Below, piece by piece: positions 43,851-53,630 of a stretch of 64,000 nucleotides of DNA. The DNA is from an uncultured Ignavibacteriota bacterium (GTDB lineage: Bacteria > Bacteroidota > Ignavibacteria > UBA10030 > UBA8401), in the NCBI GenBank assembly GCA_903884005.1, contig CAISDA010000079.1:48983-112982 (forward strand). The letters are read 5' to 3'. The notes under the pieces are model-generated. The model was not told where the DNA came from, made no database searches, and worked only from the letters and a program-made list of their open reading frames with translations. The position numbers and the translations under genes are program-made. Numbering within the stretch: position 1 is the first letter of the stretch; every line of letters starts with the position of its first letter.

Positions 43851-44833
43851 CACGCCTCCTCGTGCCGCCCGACGATTTCGATCTCATGCAGACGGTGAAC
43901 ATCAACGCTCAGCGTTCCGTCGGCAGACGAGTGGAACATGTCTGCGAACCGCGCCCCGAACGTAATTTCATCGTACCGGTACGAGGAGCGCGTGTGCACT
44001 GTCTGCGAAAATGTCTCATCGATCGCAGACAGCAAGATCATCACTTCAACCTCCTGGTGCGCCATCTCTTCCGGCGTCGCACCGTGCAGAGGGCTCTGCT
44101 CGTCGATGGGATGAACGATTGTCCAATGAAGCGGAAAGAACATCACCCTGTCGCGCTCGAGATGGAGAGGATGATATTTCCGGGTCCGTTTGCCATTGTG
44201 TGTTTCCATTCTGCTGTACACGACATTCGCCGCAACGTCGGTCAATTGATTCGAACGCTGGTTGATGATTCTGAATTCAAACGCCGTTCCTTCCCGGAAG
44301 GGCGCGATCACCGCATTCGCGCTGAAGAGGATCTTTGCCGTCGGGCGGGAGAACCGCGCAAACAGAAGTCCCGTTGCAAGGGCGACACTCAGCAGTCCGG
44401 TCAGCGCTTCAACCGCCACGATCACGTTGGCGGTCATTCCATGCGGACTGATGCTTCCATATCCGATGGTTGCCAGCGTCTGCACGCTGAAAAAAAACGA
44501 TTCGAAGAATACTTCCTGCGGTGTCGACGCCGTCACGCCAAGCAAACTTCCCGGGCCGCACACGTAGTAGGCACAGCCGAATATGAGATTGATGACGATA
44601 TAGGCGAGGACGAGGATGAGGTAGAACATTGTCCACGACATCGAGAGCAGCCAATGATACATGCTGAGCGATTGCAAGAGGGGAAGTTTCGTCCGCAGCA
44701 CGTTGAAGCTGCCATCCCGATTCAAGAGCCGCTGACGGCTCTCCTGCGAAAGACGGGACCCGAACCCGAGATCCCTTGTGTCGTCTGCGGGCGCTTGTTC
44801 CCGGCGCCGCCCGGTGAGGGTAGGTTTTTTCAT
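43850..44833 (-). CDS. KirBac-type inward-rectifier potassium channel
   Basis: A 327-aa channel. Transmembrane helix 1 is ~64-87 (WTMFYLILVLAYIVINLIFG), then the pore helix and selectivity filter SVQTLATIGYGSISPHG, helix 2 (IVAVEALTGLLSVALATGLLFARFSRPTAKILFSANAVIAPF) and a cytoplasmic immunoglobulin-like gating domain (TAFEFRIINQRSNQL, DEQSPLHGATPEEMAHQEVEVMILLSAIDETFSQTVHTRSSY). The ATG at 44833 avoids overlap with anmK; only a weak GAG site is present. Membrane potential or K+ homeostasis role is known for the family. Confidence 0.93.
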   Translation of the reverse strand: MKKPTLTGRRREQAPADDTRDLGFGSRLSQESRQRLLNRDGSFNVLRTKLPLLQSLSMYHWLLSMSWTMFYLILVLAYIVINLIFGCAYYVCGPGSLLGVTASTPQEVFFESFFFSVQTLATIGYGSISPHGMTANVIVAVEALTGLLSVALATGLLFARFSRPTAKILFSANAVIAPFREGTAFEFRIINQRSNQLTDVAANVVYSRMETHNGKRTRKYHPLHLERDRVMFFPLHWTIVHPIDEQSPLHGATPEEMAHQEVEVMILLSAIDETFSQTVHTRSSYRYDEITFGARFADMFHSSADGTLSVDVHRLHEIEIVGRHEEA

Positions 44834-44852
44834 TGCACTCGATACGTTGATG

Positions 44853-46031
44853 TTAGAAACAAATTTTTCCCAGCACTGCCGATGCCGAGGCGCCTGTCGC
44901 CGAAGGGACATTGGACGGATTGCCCGCAATGGTCTCGTTGGCAAGTATCGCGAAGCACACCGCCTCTTTTGAATCGGATGAAAACCCGATGGCGTCCATG
45001 GTCGTCACTGAGGCGGGATAAAAATAATGATGAAGAGCGTCCATCAGCACGGGATTTTTTGCCCCGCCTCCGCTGACGATCACTTCGTCCAGTTTGTCCT
45101 TCATCGCGCCGAACCGTCGATATTGGTCGTACACAGTCATTGCGGTGAATTCGGTCGCGGTCGCGATGATATCGTGTGGCGCAGCCTTTCGCGCGGACGC
45201 CAGCAGCGCCGAGATGAATAGTTCTCCGAACATTTCCCGCCCGGTCGATTTTGGGGGCTTCACGCTGAAATACGTATGTCGGCGCATCGCGTCCAGCAGC
45301 GCCGGAATGATCTGTCCCGTGGCGGCAATACGGCCGCCGTCGTCATACTCCTTATGATAGAATTTCTTCATGAGTCCGTCGATCACCATGTTGCCCGGCC
45401 CCGTATCGAACGCACGCACGTCATCGAGCGTGCATTTTTTGGGAATGACCGTGATATTGGCGATGCCGCCGATATTCACCAGCGCGCGCTTCTTCGTCCT
45501 CGAGCGGAACGCAATGTAATCAAAATATGGGACGAGCGGCGCCCCCTCGCCTCCGAGCGCCATGTCGCCGGTCCGGAAGTCACCGACAGTGGGAATGCCG
45601 GTCAGCTTCGCGATCGTCGACGGATCGCCCAGCTGCAATGTCGAGCGGATCTTTTTTCCGAACAGTTTCTGTTCTGCTGGCATATGGTGCACCGTTTGTC
45701 CGTGCGACCCGATGAGATCGATGGACGTCAGGGGCACGCCTGCTTTGTGTGCCACGGCGTTGACCGCGTCGGCAAAGACATGGGCGAGCACAATATTCAG
45801 CGCGCAGAGCGCTTCGACCGTTCCGCACCCGGGACGTGACTGCTCGAGCACGTACTCTTTCAATCCGCGCGGAAACGGGTGAGACACGAACGCAAGTTCT
45901 TCATACTTCGTGGCGGTGCCGTTTCCCTGCACGCGCACGAGTACTGCATCGATACTGTCGACCGATGTGCCGGACATGAGGCCCGCGATCAGTTTTGTTT
46001 TTGTGGACAGGAGCTGCCGAAGAGTATGCAT
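44853..46031 (-). CDS. anmK: Anhydro-N-acetylmuramic acid kinase AnmK
   Basis: Converts 1,6-anhydro-MurNAc to MurNAc-6-phosphate in peptidoglycan recycling. The 392-aa product has AGLMSGTSVDSIDAVLV, DLIGSHGQTVHHMP, TLQLGDPSTIAKLTGIPTVGDFRTGDMALGGEGAPLVP, NIGGIANITVIP, FDTGPGNMVIDGL and VSGGGAKNPVLMDAL. Full length. No clear ribosome-binding site. First gene of a unit with the KirBac and GNAT genes. Confidence 0.95.
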   Translation of the reverse strand: MHTLRQLLSTKTKLIAGLMSGTSVDSIDAVLVRVQGNGTATKYEELAFVSHPFPRGLKEYVLEQSRPGCGTVEALCALNIVLAHVFADAVNAVAHKAGVPLTSIDLIGSHGQTVHHMPAEQKLFGKKIRSTLQLGDPSTIAKLTGIPTVGDFRTGDMALGGEGAPLVPYFDYIAFRSRTKKRALVNIGGIANITVIPKKCTLDDVRAFDTGPGNMVIDGLMKKFYHKEYDDGGRIAATGQIIPALLDAMRRHTYFSVKPPKSTGREMFGELFISALLASARKAAPHDIIATATEFTAMTVYDQYRRFGAMKDKLDEVIVSGGGAKNPVLMDALHHYFYPASVTTMDAIGFSSDSKEAVCFAILANETIAGNPSNVPSATGASASAVLGKICF

Positions 46032-46112
46032 AGGGGGCCGATGACGTTGATGATGAGAACACTATCCCACAAAATACCCAACACATGTCATAGATACAAA
46101 TGCAGCGCCCCG

Positions 46113-49100
46113 TCATGCAGAGTGCTGCACGACGGTACGGATGGCATCCGGAGTGGCTTTCCGGAAACGGCTGAAGATGCGCGAGGGAGTGCGGAAGAGC
46201 GCCGGTATGCTCTCGCGCCATGCATCCACTTTTGTGTAGACAACCGGCACCACCAGCAGCGTGAGGAACATGGAGCTTGTCAATCCGCCGATCAGCGCCC
46301 ATGCGAGGCCCGATTTCCACTGAGCGCCTGCCGCCGTCGACACGGCGATCGGGAACATGCCCACCACCATCGCGACAGTCGTCATCAGGATCGGTCGAAG
46401 GCGCGTGGCGCCGGCTTCCAACAGCGCATCGGCGGTGGCCATTCCTTCGGCTTTCATCTGATTGGCACGGTCCACCAGCAGGATGGCGTTCTTCGCCACA
46501 AGCCCCACAAGCATGATGATGCCCAGGATCGAAAAAATACTGAGCGACTTATTCGCGAGCGCCAGCGCCAGAAAAGCGCCGACCATGGCAACGGGTATGG
46601 AAAAGAGCACCACGAGCGGATAGACGTACGAATCGTACAGGGCGACCATGATCAGGTACACGAACAGTATGCCGGCAAACAGCGCCATCCCGAGGCTTTG
46701 AAATCCGCTGGCTCTGTCTTTCTCCATGCCGAGGTACGCAAGGTCGATTCCGTCCGCCAGTTTTTCCTTCTTCACCTGAGTCTTGAAATCTTCAATGATG
46801 GTTCCCGATGGCCGGCCGACCGTTTGCGCGTACAGGTAGACGATGTTGATGCGGTCCTGACGCGACAATTTTGTCGGCCCCGCCGTCTGATAGACCTGTG
46901 CAAATTGCTGCAGCTGGATCTGCTGGTTCTTCGCGTTCATGAACGTGAGCGTCCGTATATCCGACGTCTTCGACCTGTTCGATTCATCGAGCACAATGCG
47001 GATATCGTATTCGTTCGAGCCGTCGCGGAATTTCGAATCGTCATTGCCCGTCAACGCAACGCGCAGCGTAGCGCCGACATCGGCAACCGAAAGCCCGAGC
47101 ACGGCCATTTTATCCCTGTCTATCTCGACGCGCATTTCCGGCTTTCCCTGTTCGGACGACAGACGGACGTCCGTTGTGCCGGGAACGCCCGCAAGGACCA
47201 CGGCGAGACGATCTGCGGATCTCTGAACATCGTCCAGATTCGTGCCGCTGACGCCGATCTGTATCGCCGCCTGATCGGCCACACCGAAAATGCCGATGGG
47301 GTTGACGCGCACTTTCACGCCGGGCAATTGGCGCACTTTTGTCTTGATCTCTTCACCGACGAGATCCGTCGATTTCGCACGCTGCCGCTTCGGCGTCAGT
47401 TCAACATTCAACTGCGCCACGTTGTTGGACGAAAAGCCGATGAGCCCGTCATTCGAAACGCCGATCGTCGTGAACACTTTTTTTATTTCCGGCATCGACG
47501 ACAGGATCTTTTCGACCGTCAGCGATGCCTGATTGGTCTGCTCCACTGTCGCGCCCGGCGGCAGCTCGATCGTGACGCTGAACTCGCCGCGGTCGGACTG
47601 CGGCATGAATTCGTTGCCTATGAAACCAAGCGGGGCCAGCGAGAGCGCCCCGATGAACATCACCGTCGTCATCACACCAACGCTCTTCTTGTGCCCCATG
47701 GCCCAGCGAAGGAGCGTCTCGTAGTGCGCCGTCACCGTTTGGAACATGCGTTCAAACCATATCCCGAAACGCCCCATCAGCGTCGCCTTCGTCATGTGCT
47801 CGAGCCGCGTGAAGCGCGACGCCAAGAGCGGCGTGATGGTGAACGAGACGAACAAGCTCATCAGTGTGGATGCCACCACCACCAGCGCGAATTCGCGGAG
47901 GATATTGCCGACCAGCCCCGACACCAGGGACAGCGGAAGGAACACCACCACGTCCACCATCGTGATCGAAAGCGCGGCGAACCCAATCTCGTTCCGGCCT
48001 GCAAGCGCCGCTACGCGCTGCGTTTTTCCCATTTCAAGATGCCGGTAAATATTTTCGAGCACCACGATCGAATCATCCACGAGAATGCCGATCACCAGCG
48101 ACATGCCCAAGAGCGTCATCAGGTTGAGCGAGAAGCCGAGCGCCCACATGACGATGAACGTCGATACGAGCGAGGCCGGAATGGCGATCATTACGATGAG
48201 GGAGTTCCGCACGCTGTGCAGGAACAGGAGCATCACGATCGCCACCAGCACGATCGCCAGCATCAGGTCTTCCTTCACCGCCGTGGCGGCTTCGACGGTA
48301 AAGGTGGAACTGTCCTGCGCGATATCGAAGACGATGCCGGTCTTTTTATATTCTTCCTGTATCTTGATGATCTCGGCGCGGAGGATCTTGCTCACCTCAA
48401 CGGCATTGGCGTCCGACTGTTTGAGCGCCAGGATGCCGACGGAGGTGATGCCGTCCACGCGGCTCATCTGCGTGAATTCCTTGGAACCGTCCTGGACTTC
48501 CGCCACATCGGCCAGGCGTATGTCGCCGCCCTGCTTCGACCGGCCGACGCTCAGGCTTTTCAGTTGGTCGATCGACGAGATCTTGCCCGCCACGCGCACG
48601 ATGAATTGATAATCGGAGTCCTTCACCTTGCCTGTGGGAAAATCGAGGTTGGCATTTTTAATGGCCTGCGTCACCTGCAGCACGGACAATCCATACGAGC
48701 TGAGCTTCTGTCCGTCGAGATTGATCTTGATCTCGCGCTCTTCACCGCCGGTGAGCGCGATCTGCGCAACTCCGCCGAGTTTCGACAGGCGCGGCTGGAC
48801 GCGGTCCTTGAGGAATTGGAAAAATTCGCGCGACGGCATCGTGCTCGTCACGCCGATGCGAAGCACGGGGGTTTCGTCCAGCGCGATCTTGGAGAGCGTG
48901 GGCGGTTTGGAAGTCGACGGGAGCGTCGCTGCGATCTCGCTCACCTTCCGCTGGGCATCCTGCAGCACCACGTCGATCTTCGCCGATTGCGAGAACTCGA
49001 TGAGCACGAATGAGACGCCTTCGAATGACGTTGTGCGTATGGCGCTGATCTGGTCGATGCCCGAAACGGCATCCTCGATTTTTTTCGACACTGACGATTC

Positions 49101-49277
49101 CACTTCGTACGGCGACGCGCCCGGATAGATAGTTTGTATCGTGACGATCGGCGGCGTTATTTTCGGCAGCAGTTCGTAGTTCAACAATGAATAACTGAAG
49201 AGCCCAAGCACGGTGAGCACCGAAAAGATCACCACAATCAGTGTTGGCCGTTTAATTGCAAGTTCTGAAATAGTCAT
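46113..49277 (-). CDS. RND-family efflux pump inner-membrane transporter (AcrB/MdtB type)
   Basis: Proton-driven tripartite efflux pump subunit. The 1054-aa product has the HAE1 plan: TISELAIKRPTLIVVIFSVLTVLGLFSY (helix 1), two periplasmic loops, and the 12-helix body. Signatures include GISMSLVIGILVDDSIVVLENIYRH-like GMSLVIGILVDDSIVVLENIYRH with the acidic pair DD in helix 4, LVSGLVGNILREFALVVVASTLMS, and FSILGIIMLVGLVAKNAILLVDRANQ. It lies 88 nt after the adaptor gene. The ATG at 49277 gives the standard N-terminus. Confidence 0.95.
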   Translation of the reverse strand: MTISELAIKRPTLIVVIFSVLTVLGLFSYSLLNYELLPKITPPIVTIQTIYPGASPYEVESSVSKKIEDAVSGIDQISAIRTTSFEGVSFVLIEFSQSAKIDVVLQDAQRKVSEIAATLPSTSKPPTLSKIALDETPVLRIGVTSTMPSREFFQFLKDRVQPRLSKLGGVAQIALTGGEEREIKINLDGQKLSSYGLSVLQVTQAIKNANLDFPTGKVKDSDYQFIVRVAGKISSIDQLKSLSVGRSKQGGDIRLADVAEVQDGSKEFTQMSRVDGITSVGILALKQSDANAVEVSKILRAEIIKIQEEYKKTGIVFDIAQDSSTFTVEAATAVKEDLMLAIVLVAIVMLLFLHSVRNSLIVMIAIPASLVSTFIVMWALGFSLNLMTLLGMSLVIGILVDDSIVVLENIYRHLEMGKTQRVAALAGRNEIGFAALSITMVDVVVFLPLSLVSGLVGNILREFALVVVASTLMSLFVSFTITPLLASRFTRLEHMTKATLMGRFGIWFERMFQTVTAHYETLLRWAMGHKKSVGVMTTVMFIGALSLAPLGFIGNEFMPQSDRGEFSVTIELPPGATVEQTNQASLTVEKILSSMPEIKKVFTTIGVSNDGLIGFSSNNVAQLNVELTPKRQRAKSTDLVGEEIKTKVRQLPGVKVRVNPIGIFGVADQAAIQIGVSGTNLDDVQRSADRLAVVLAGVPGTTDVRLSSEQGKPEMRVEIDRDKMAVLGLSVADVGATLRVALTGNDDSKFRDGSNEYDIRIVLDESNRSKTSDIRTLTFMNAKNQQIQLQQFAQVYQTAGPTKLSRQDRINIVYLYAQTVGRPSGTIIEDFKTQVKKEKLADGIDLAYLGMEKDRASGFQSLGMALFAGILFVYLIMVALYDSYVYPLVVLFSIPVAMVGAFLALALANKSLSIFSILGIIMLVGLVAKNAILLVDRANQMKAEGMATADALLEAGATRLRPILMTTVAMVVGMFPIAVSTAAGAQWKSGLAWALIGGLTSSMFLTLLVVPVVYTKVDAWRESIPALFRTPSRIFSRFRKATPDAIRTVVQHSA

Positions 49278-49365
49278 AAGTATACCGCACTCCATTTGTC
49301 TGTTGTTCATCCCGGGCGTCTGCCGTCAGGTCATCCAACGGCCGTTGCACGCCTCGCGTCCCGTG

Positions 49366-50418
49366 TTATTTCGAGATCACGGTGACGGGCGTGTTGTCTT
49401 TGAGATTGTTCTGTCCGTTGATGACGACCGTTTCGCCTTCACGCAGTCCGCTGCCCACTTCCACGCCGGTGCCGATCTGGTCGTTCACAATGATGGAACG
49501 GAGTTTGGCGATGCTGTTCTCCACCACATACACCTGGGCATTCTTCACGCTGCCGACGATCGCGTCGCGCGGAATGACGATTCCCTTCGCGCTGCCGGTA
49601 TGGCCGAATGCCGCGCGCGCGAACATGCCGGACTTCAACGGGTGCTCGCTGCTGTTGGCAAGCGTCACCTCAACAGGATAGGTATGCGCCTCATCGCCCT
49701 TCGCACTGATGCTTGCGACCCGTCCCGTGAATACGGTGCCCGGATAAATATCCGTCGTCACAGCAACGGCATTGCCGACCTTCAGTTTGAAGGCATCGTT
49801 TTCGGCAACATTGATTTTCACTTTGAGTTTCGAAATGTCGACGACGTTGGCGATCACCGTTCCCAGGTTCACCATTGTTCCGACTTCGACATTGCGAGCG
49901 GTGACAACGCCCGAGATCGGAGTGGTGATCTTCGTGTCGCGGTATTGGCGGCGCGTCACGATATACTGCGCCTCGGCGGCCTTGAATGCCAGGCGGCTGT
50001 TCTCGATCTGCGAATCGGTGATCGTATGATCCTTAAACAGCGACTCGTACCGGTCCAGGTCCTTTTTCGCCTTTTCATAATTGCTCTCCGCGGCGGCAAA
50101 GTTCGCTTTCTTCAATTCATCGTCCACCTGCACCAGCACGGCGCCGGCCTGTTTCGTATCGCCCACGTTCGATGAGATCGCGACCACCCGTCCCTGCGTT
50201 TCGGAAACGATCGCCACATCGCTGTTGGCGACGATAATTCCCGTGAGCGAGACGGTTTCGGACAATTGCTGCGTGCCGGCAACGACCACGGTGACGGCAT
50301 ATTGTGTTGCAATATTGTTGACAACGGCGGCGGTGCCCTGCGCCTTGTTATGAAGGAGCAGTGCAATGATCGCAGCAAACACGACGGCTGTGGCTGCGGT
50401 GAGTTTAATTTTGTTCAT
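49366..50418 (-). CDS. RND efflux periplasmic adaptor protein (MFP)
   Basis: A 350-aa adaptor linking pump and TolC. One N-terminal membrane anchor or signal (KIKLTAATAVVFAAIIALLLHN), lipoyl-like halves (NSDVAIVSETQGRVVAISSNVGDTKQAGAVLVQVDD, VTARNVEVGTMVNLGTVIANV), a short coiled-coil hairpin (AAESNYEKAKKDLDRYESLFKDHTIT) and a beta-barrel (NAVAVTTDIYPGTVFTGRVASIS). GAGGA precedes the ATG. Between the TolC-like and RND genes. Confidence 0.92.
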   Translation of the reverse strand: MNKIKLTAATAVVFAAIIALLLHNKAQGTAAVVNNIATQYAVTVVVAGTQQLSETVSLTGIIVANSDVAIVSETQGRVVAISSNVGDTKQAGAVLVQVDDELKKANFAAAESNYEKAKKDLDRYESLFKDHTITDSQIENSRLAFKAAEAQYIVTRRQYRDTKITTPISGVVTARNVEVGTMVNLGTVIANVVDISKLKVKINVAENDAFKLKVGNAVAVTTDIYPGTVFTGRVASISAKGDEAHTYPVEVTLANSSEHPLKSGMFARAAFGHTGSAKGIVIPRDAIVGSVKNAQVYVVENSIAKLRSIIVNDQIGTGVEVGSGLREGETVVINGQNNLKDNTPVTVISK

Positions 50419-50506
50419 GTTCGAATCCTCGTGAAAGTATGAGTTGTGCTTCGTTTCCATTCGTGCATCGCCGTCTCGGGCGAAGTCCAACAGGCCGGCA
50501 CGGCAA

Positions 50507-51856
50507 TCAGTCGCCGATGGCCTTTTCCAGCCGCGCCTCGGCCAGTTCATAGTCGACGAGCGACTGCGTCTGATTGATGCGCGCCTGGAGCAGAGCCACT
50601 TCCGCATCCAACAGATCGGAATTCAGGGCCAGCCCCTTTTTGAATTTTTCATCCGTGATGCGGTAATTCTCCTCCGCCTGCCGAACGCCCTGGCGCGCCA
50701 CTGCGATCCGTTCGATCGACTGCTTCTGGTACAAATAGTTCTGTGTCACTTCCAGCATGATGCCGTCCTTCAACTGGCCCATTGCGTCGTACGCCTGGGC
50801 ACGCTGCGATTGAGCCTGATCGGTTTGATATGCCGTCGTTCCCCAATTCCACAGGTCGAACGACAACGACAGGCTCACATCCCACGAGTCGCTGAATTGT
50901 TGCATCTGCGGAAATATTCTCTGATTCGGATTTGAATAGGTATAATTGCCGACGAGTGCAATCTGAGGATACCATCCGGACTGTGCAAGCGTCACACCCG
51001 CCTCGCTTGCCTGCACGCGGGCGCGCATTGCGGAGATCTCGGCGCGATCGGCCACCGCTTTCTTCACCAGTCCGTCGATACCGGGCAGCTCTTTTGTCGT
51101 CGGATCAATGGGCGACGTGATGACGATCTCCGTCGACAACGGGAGGCCGATCGTATTGTTGAGCCCGATCATCGACAGCAGCACGGCATTGCGCGCATCG
51201 ATCTGCCGGACCAACGCTTCGGACAGCTGCACCTGCACCTTTAAGACGTCGTTCATGGTAGCCATGCCTTGCGCCATCAGATTCTCGGCGTCCTTCTGAT
51301 GAACCCTCATCTGTTCCACGTTCTCATCGACAACTTTTTTAAATTCGTTCGCCTTGAACAGCGTCCAGTATGCGTTTGCGACAGCATACGCAAGCTCCTT
51401 CTTGTCCTTCACAAAATCCTGCGATGCGGCTTGTGCCGAATAATCGGCGATGTCCCTGCTTGCCGAAATGCGAAATCCCGTGAACAGCGGCTGCTGCACG
51501 GTTGCACGGGCGCTGTACGTGTTGACAATCATGTCGGCCGGCGTCGAGGGGTTCACAACGTGGATCGCCTGAAACAGCGGGTCAAGCGACTTGCCGACGT
51601 CGAACGGGTCCACCTGACTGAGCCGTGTGTACATGCCGTTCACTTTCACCGTCGGCAGCGCGCCGGCGTTGGCTTCCCTCACACGGGCATCCGATGCCTG
51701 GACTTTCAACGCCGAGGTGTGGAGCGATTTGCTGTTGTCATTCCCGATCGCGATGGCCTGCTCCACAGTCAGGGACATTGTTTGCTGCGCCATTGCCGGG
51801 CCGTTGGTTGCAAGAGCGCACATCAATAATGCCATGATGATGTTCGAATACGTCAT
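50507..51856 (-). CDS. TolC-family outer-membrane efflux protein
   Basis: A 449-aa outer-membrane channel. A signal peptide (SNIIMALLMCALATNGPAMAQQ) is followed by two internally repeated helical halves: LTVEQAIAIGNDNSKSL with QPLFTGFRISASRDIADYSAQAA, and AVADRAEISAMRARVQASEAGVTLAQSGWYPQIALVGNYTY with YRITDEKFKKGLALNSDLLDAEVALLQARI. AAGGAA precedes the ATG. First gene of the RND unit; 269 nt of sequence upstream holds no gene I can support. Confidence 0.93.
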   Translation of the reverse strand: MTYSNIIMALLMCALATNGPAMAQQTMSLTVEQAIAIGNDNSKSLHTSALKVQASDARVREANAGALPTVKVNGMYTRLSQVDPFDVGKSLDPLFQAIHVVNPSTPADMIVNTYSARATVQQPLFTGFRISASRDIADYSAQAASQDFVKDKKELAYAVANAYWTLFKANEFKKVVDENVEQMRVHQKDAENLMAQGMATMNDVLKVQVQLSEALVRQIDARNAVLLSMIGLNNTIGLPLSTEIVITSPIDPTTKELPGIDGLVKKAVADRAEISAMRARVQASEAGVTLAQSGWYPQIALVGNYTYSNPNQRIFPQMQQFSDSWDVSLSLSFDLWNWGTTAYQTDQAQSQRAQAYDAMGQLKDGIMLEVTQNYLYQKQSIERIAVARQGVRQAEENYRITDEKFKKGLALNSDLLDAEVALLQARINQTQSLVDYELAEARLEKAIGD

Positions 51857-52125
51857 TGTCACTTCCTTTACGTGTATTCTTAAAGAGTGCATTAAACGGG
51901 AGATGCCCGTGCTTCACCGGTATGATGCCGGCGATGCCGCTGTGTTCTTTGTTCATCCGGTCAAGAACATCGATGCCCTACTCCCCCGCACAAAGCCAAT
52001 GGGAGTAAGGCAGCGTCTTGAGTGTGGCTCGAATCTGTTGCGCGTGCCCAATGCATCCGGTCGCGCACCGCACGGTTGTGCATTTGTTAGCAGTTACCGG
52101 TCAGCAGGAATGCGGTCCCGCTTCC

Positions 52126-52350
52126 TCATTCGGTCTTCGGTTCCAGTCCAAACGCGCGGCAGACGGATGTGAAGCCTGCGGTCCTGTGCGCGCTGTCGCA
52201 AAAGGGCATTTTCGCACTGAGTCCGCACCGGCACAATGAAACAGCTGTGCGTCCCTGCAGATCAAATTCATTGCCTTCGGAGTCGATGATCGAAAAATCA
52301 CCTTCTACCTTTATGCTGCCGTTATCCTTCACTCTAATGATGACAGACAT
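52126..52350 (-). CDS. CDGSH iron-sulfur domain protein
   Basis: A 74-aa protein with the CDGSH-type 2Fe-2S motif: CRCGLSAKMPFCDSAH (C-x-C-x-S-x-P-x-C-D-S-A-H, three Cys and one His ligands). The N-terminal half is a beta segment (IIRVKDNGSIKVEGDFSIIDSEGNEFDLQG), as in other bacterial single-domain members. These bind a labile 2Fe-2S cluster for electron or cluster transfer. AAGGAG precedes the ATG. It lies 21 nt after the ABC permease gene and may be part of that unit. Confidence 0.9.
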   Translation of the reverse strand: MSVIIRVKDNGSIKVEGDFSIIDSEGNEFDLQGRTAVSLCRCGLSAKMPFCDSAHRTAGFTSVCRAFGLEPKTE

Positions 52351-52371
52351 TCTGGCTCCTTTTTTTTTGCG

Positions 52372-53541
52372 TCACGTCGAGCGCAGCGCGTTGATGATGT
52401 TCAGCCGCGCTGCACGAAACGACGGCAGGAACCCTCCGATAAAACCCATGACCAGTGCAAAAATGAATGTCTGTACCACGATGCGGAACGAAAGGACGAA
52501 ACCGAACGCGATCTCGGAAAACGTGCCGAAGTTCGTTGTGGAGATGGTGATCACCTGCAGGAGCGAGGCAAGCCCAATGCCGAGAAGGCCTCCGACACCG
52601 CCGAGCAGCAGCGATTCGATCAGAAATGCGGCCATCACGCTTCGCCGCTGAAAGCCGAGGGCGCGCAGCGTACCGATCTCCGTCGTCCTGTTCGCGACCG
52701 CCGCATACATCGTGATCATGGCGCCGATCATGGCGCCGAAACTGAATATGATCGTGATCACCAACCCGAGTATGCGTATGAACGTCGCCATCATTTCGGA
52801 TTGCTCTTCGTAATACCGTTTTTCATTCTTGATCTCCATCTGCTGCAGGCGCGGATCCGCTTCCATTTTTTTTTTCAAGGCTTCAAAATCGGCCGGCGTC
52901 TTCAATCGCAGGAGCATGGACGAATAGACCGGGCGGTTGAACGCGCCCATCAATTGTTCGGTATCGCCCCAGACCTCGGACGCGAATCCCGTTTTCCCTC
53001 CGTCGAACACGCCGACGATGGTCCACATGCTGCCGGCAAGTTTTATCCTGCCTCCGATTTCCGTTCCCGCAAAGCGCTCATGCACCGCATTGCCGACGAT
53101 CACTTCGGACGAACCGAACGTGAACATCCGCCCCTCGACAAGCCGCACCTTCGGCCGTAGGTCCGGCCCCTTCGCCGTGATGCCGCGCACGGTCACATTG
53201 CCCATGTCGCCCGAGCCGAGCTTCTTCAAATTGATGATGACAACAAGTTCGTTCGAGGAGACCGGTTTGCTGTCCGCCCCCATTGCCAGTTCAGGCTGAC
53301 TCTCCAAAATGGAAGCCGATTCGCGCCCGACGGCGCTCATCATCTCGGCGGATGCGCCCTTGCGGAGCACGATCACATTATCATCCGCACCGGTGGCAAT
53401 AAGCGTTTCACGCAGGCCGTTGGCAAGCATGAGCACCGCTGCAAATACGAACACGACAAGCGCAACGCCGCCTACCGTCAGTGAGGTGGTAAGACGCCGC
53501 GTCCACATGTTGCGGAAACTGTAACTCAAGGGAATTTTCAT
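52372..53541 (-). CDS. ABC transporter permease, MacB/FtsX family (second)
   Basis: A 389-aa permease with four helices: one N-terminal (~20-45), a ~220-residue periplasmic MacB_PCD domain, and three at the C-terminus in the FtsX domain (IRILGLVITIIFSFGAMIGAMITMYAAV, NRTTEIGTLRALGFQRRSVMAAFLIESLLLGGVGGLLGIGLA, GFIGGFLPSFRAARLNIINAL). Such systems export lipoproteins, peptides or drugs. It follows the other permease by 89 nt; together they form a heteromeric exporter with the ATPase upstream. Confidence 0.9.
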   Translation of the reverse strand: MKIPLSYSFRNMWTRRLTTSLTVGGVALVVFVFAAVLMLANGLRETLIATGADDNVIVLRKGASAEMMSAVGRESASILESQPELAMGADSKPVSSNELVVIINLKKLGSGDMGNVTVRGITAKGPDLRPKVRLVEGRMFTFGSSEVIVGNAVHERFAGTEIGGRIKLAGSMWTIVGVFDGGKTGFASEVWGDTEQLMGAFNRPVYSSMLLRLKTPADFEALKKKMEADPRLQQMEIKNEKRYYEEQSEMMATFIRILGLVITIIFSFGAMIGAMITMYAAVANRTTEIGTLRALGFQRRSVMAAFLIESLLLGGVGGLLGIGLASLLQVITISTTNFGTFSEIAFGFVLSFRIVVQTFIFALVMGFIGGFLPSFRAARLNIINALRST

Positions 53542-53630
53542 ACATTTTTCTATTTAAATTCAAGATCGGTTGGTGAAACGGTATCAGCGTTTGCCGAGTC
53601 CATTGCATTGTCCGCAACGGTCCGCGACCA

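Noticed and set aside
45879..49013. Very long plus-strand open frame (over 1000 codons) opposite the RND transporter
   Set aside because: It is antisense to a fully conserved transporter gene. Its translation is Arg/His-rich with no recognisable domain, typical of the GC-rich complement of a real gene.
52126..52350. CDGSH protein as a defence or stress island member
   Set aside because: It is a lone small iron-sulfur protein beside an ABC exporter; nothing around it suggests a defence system.
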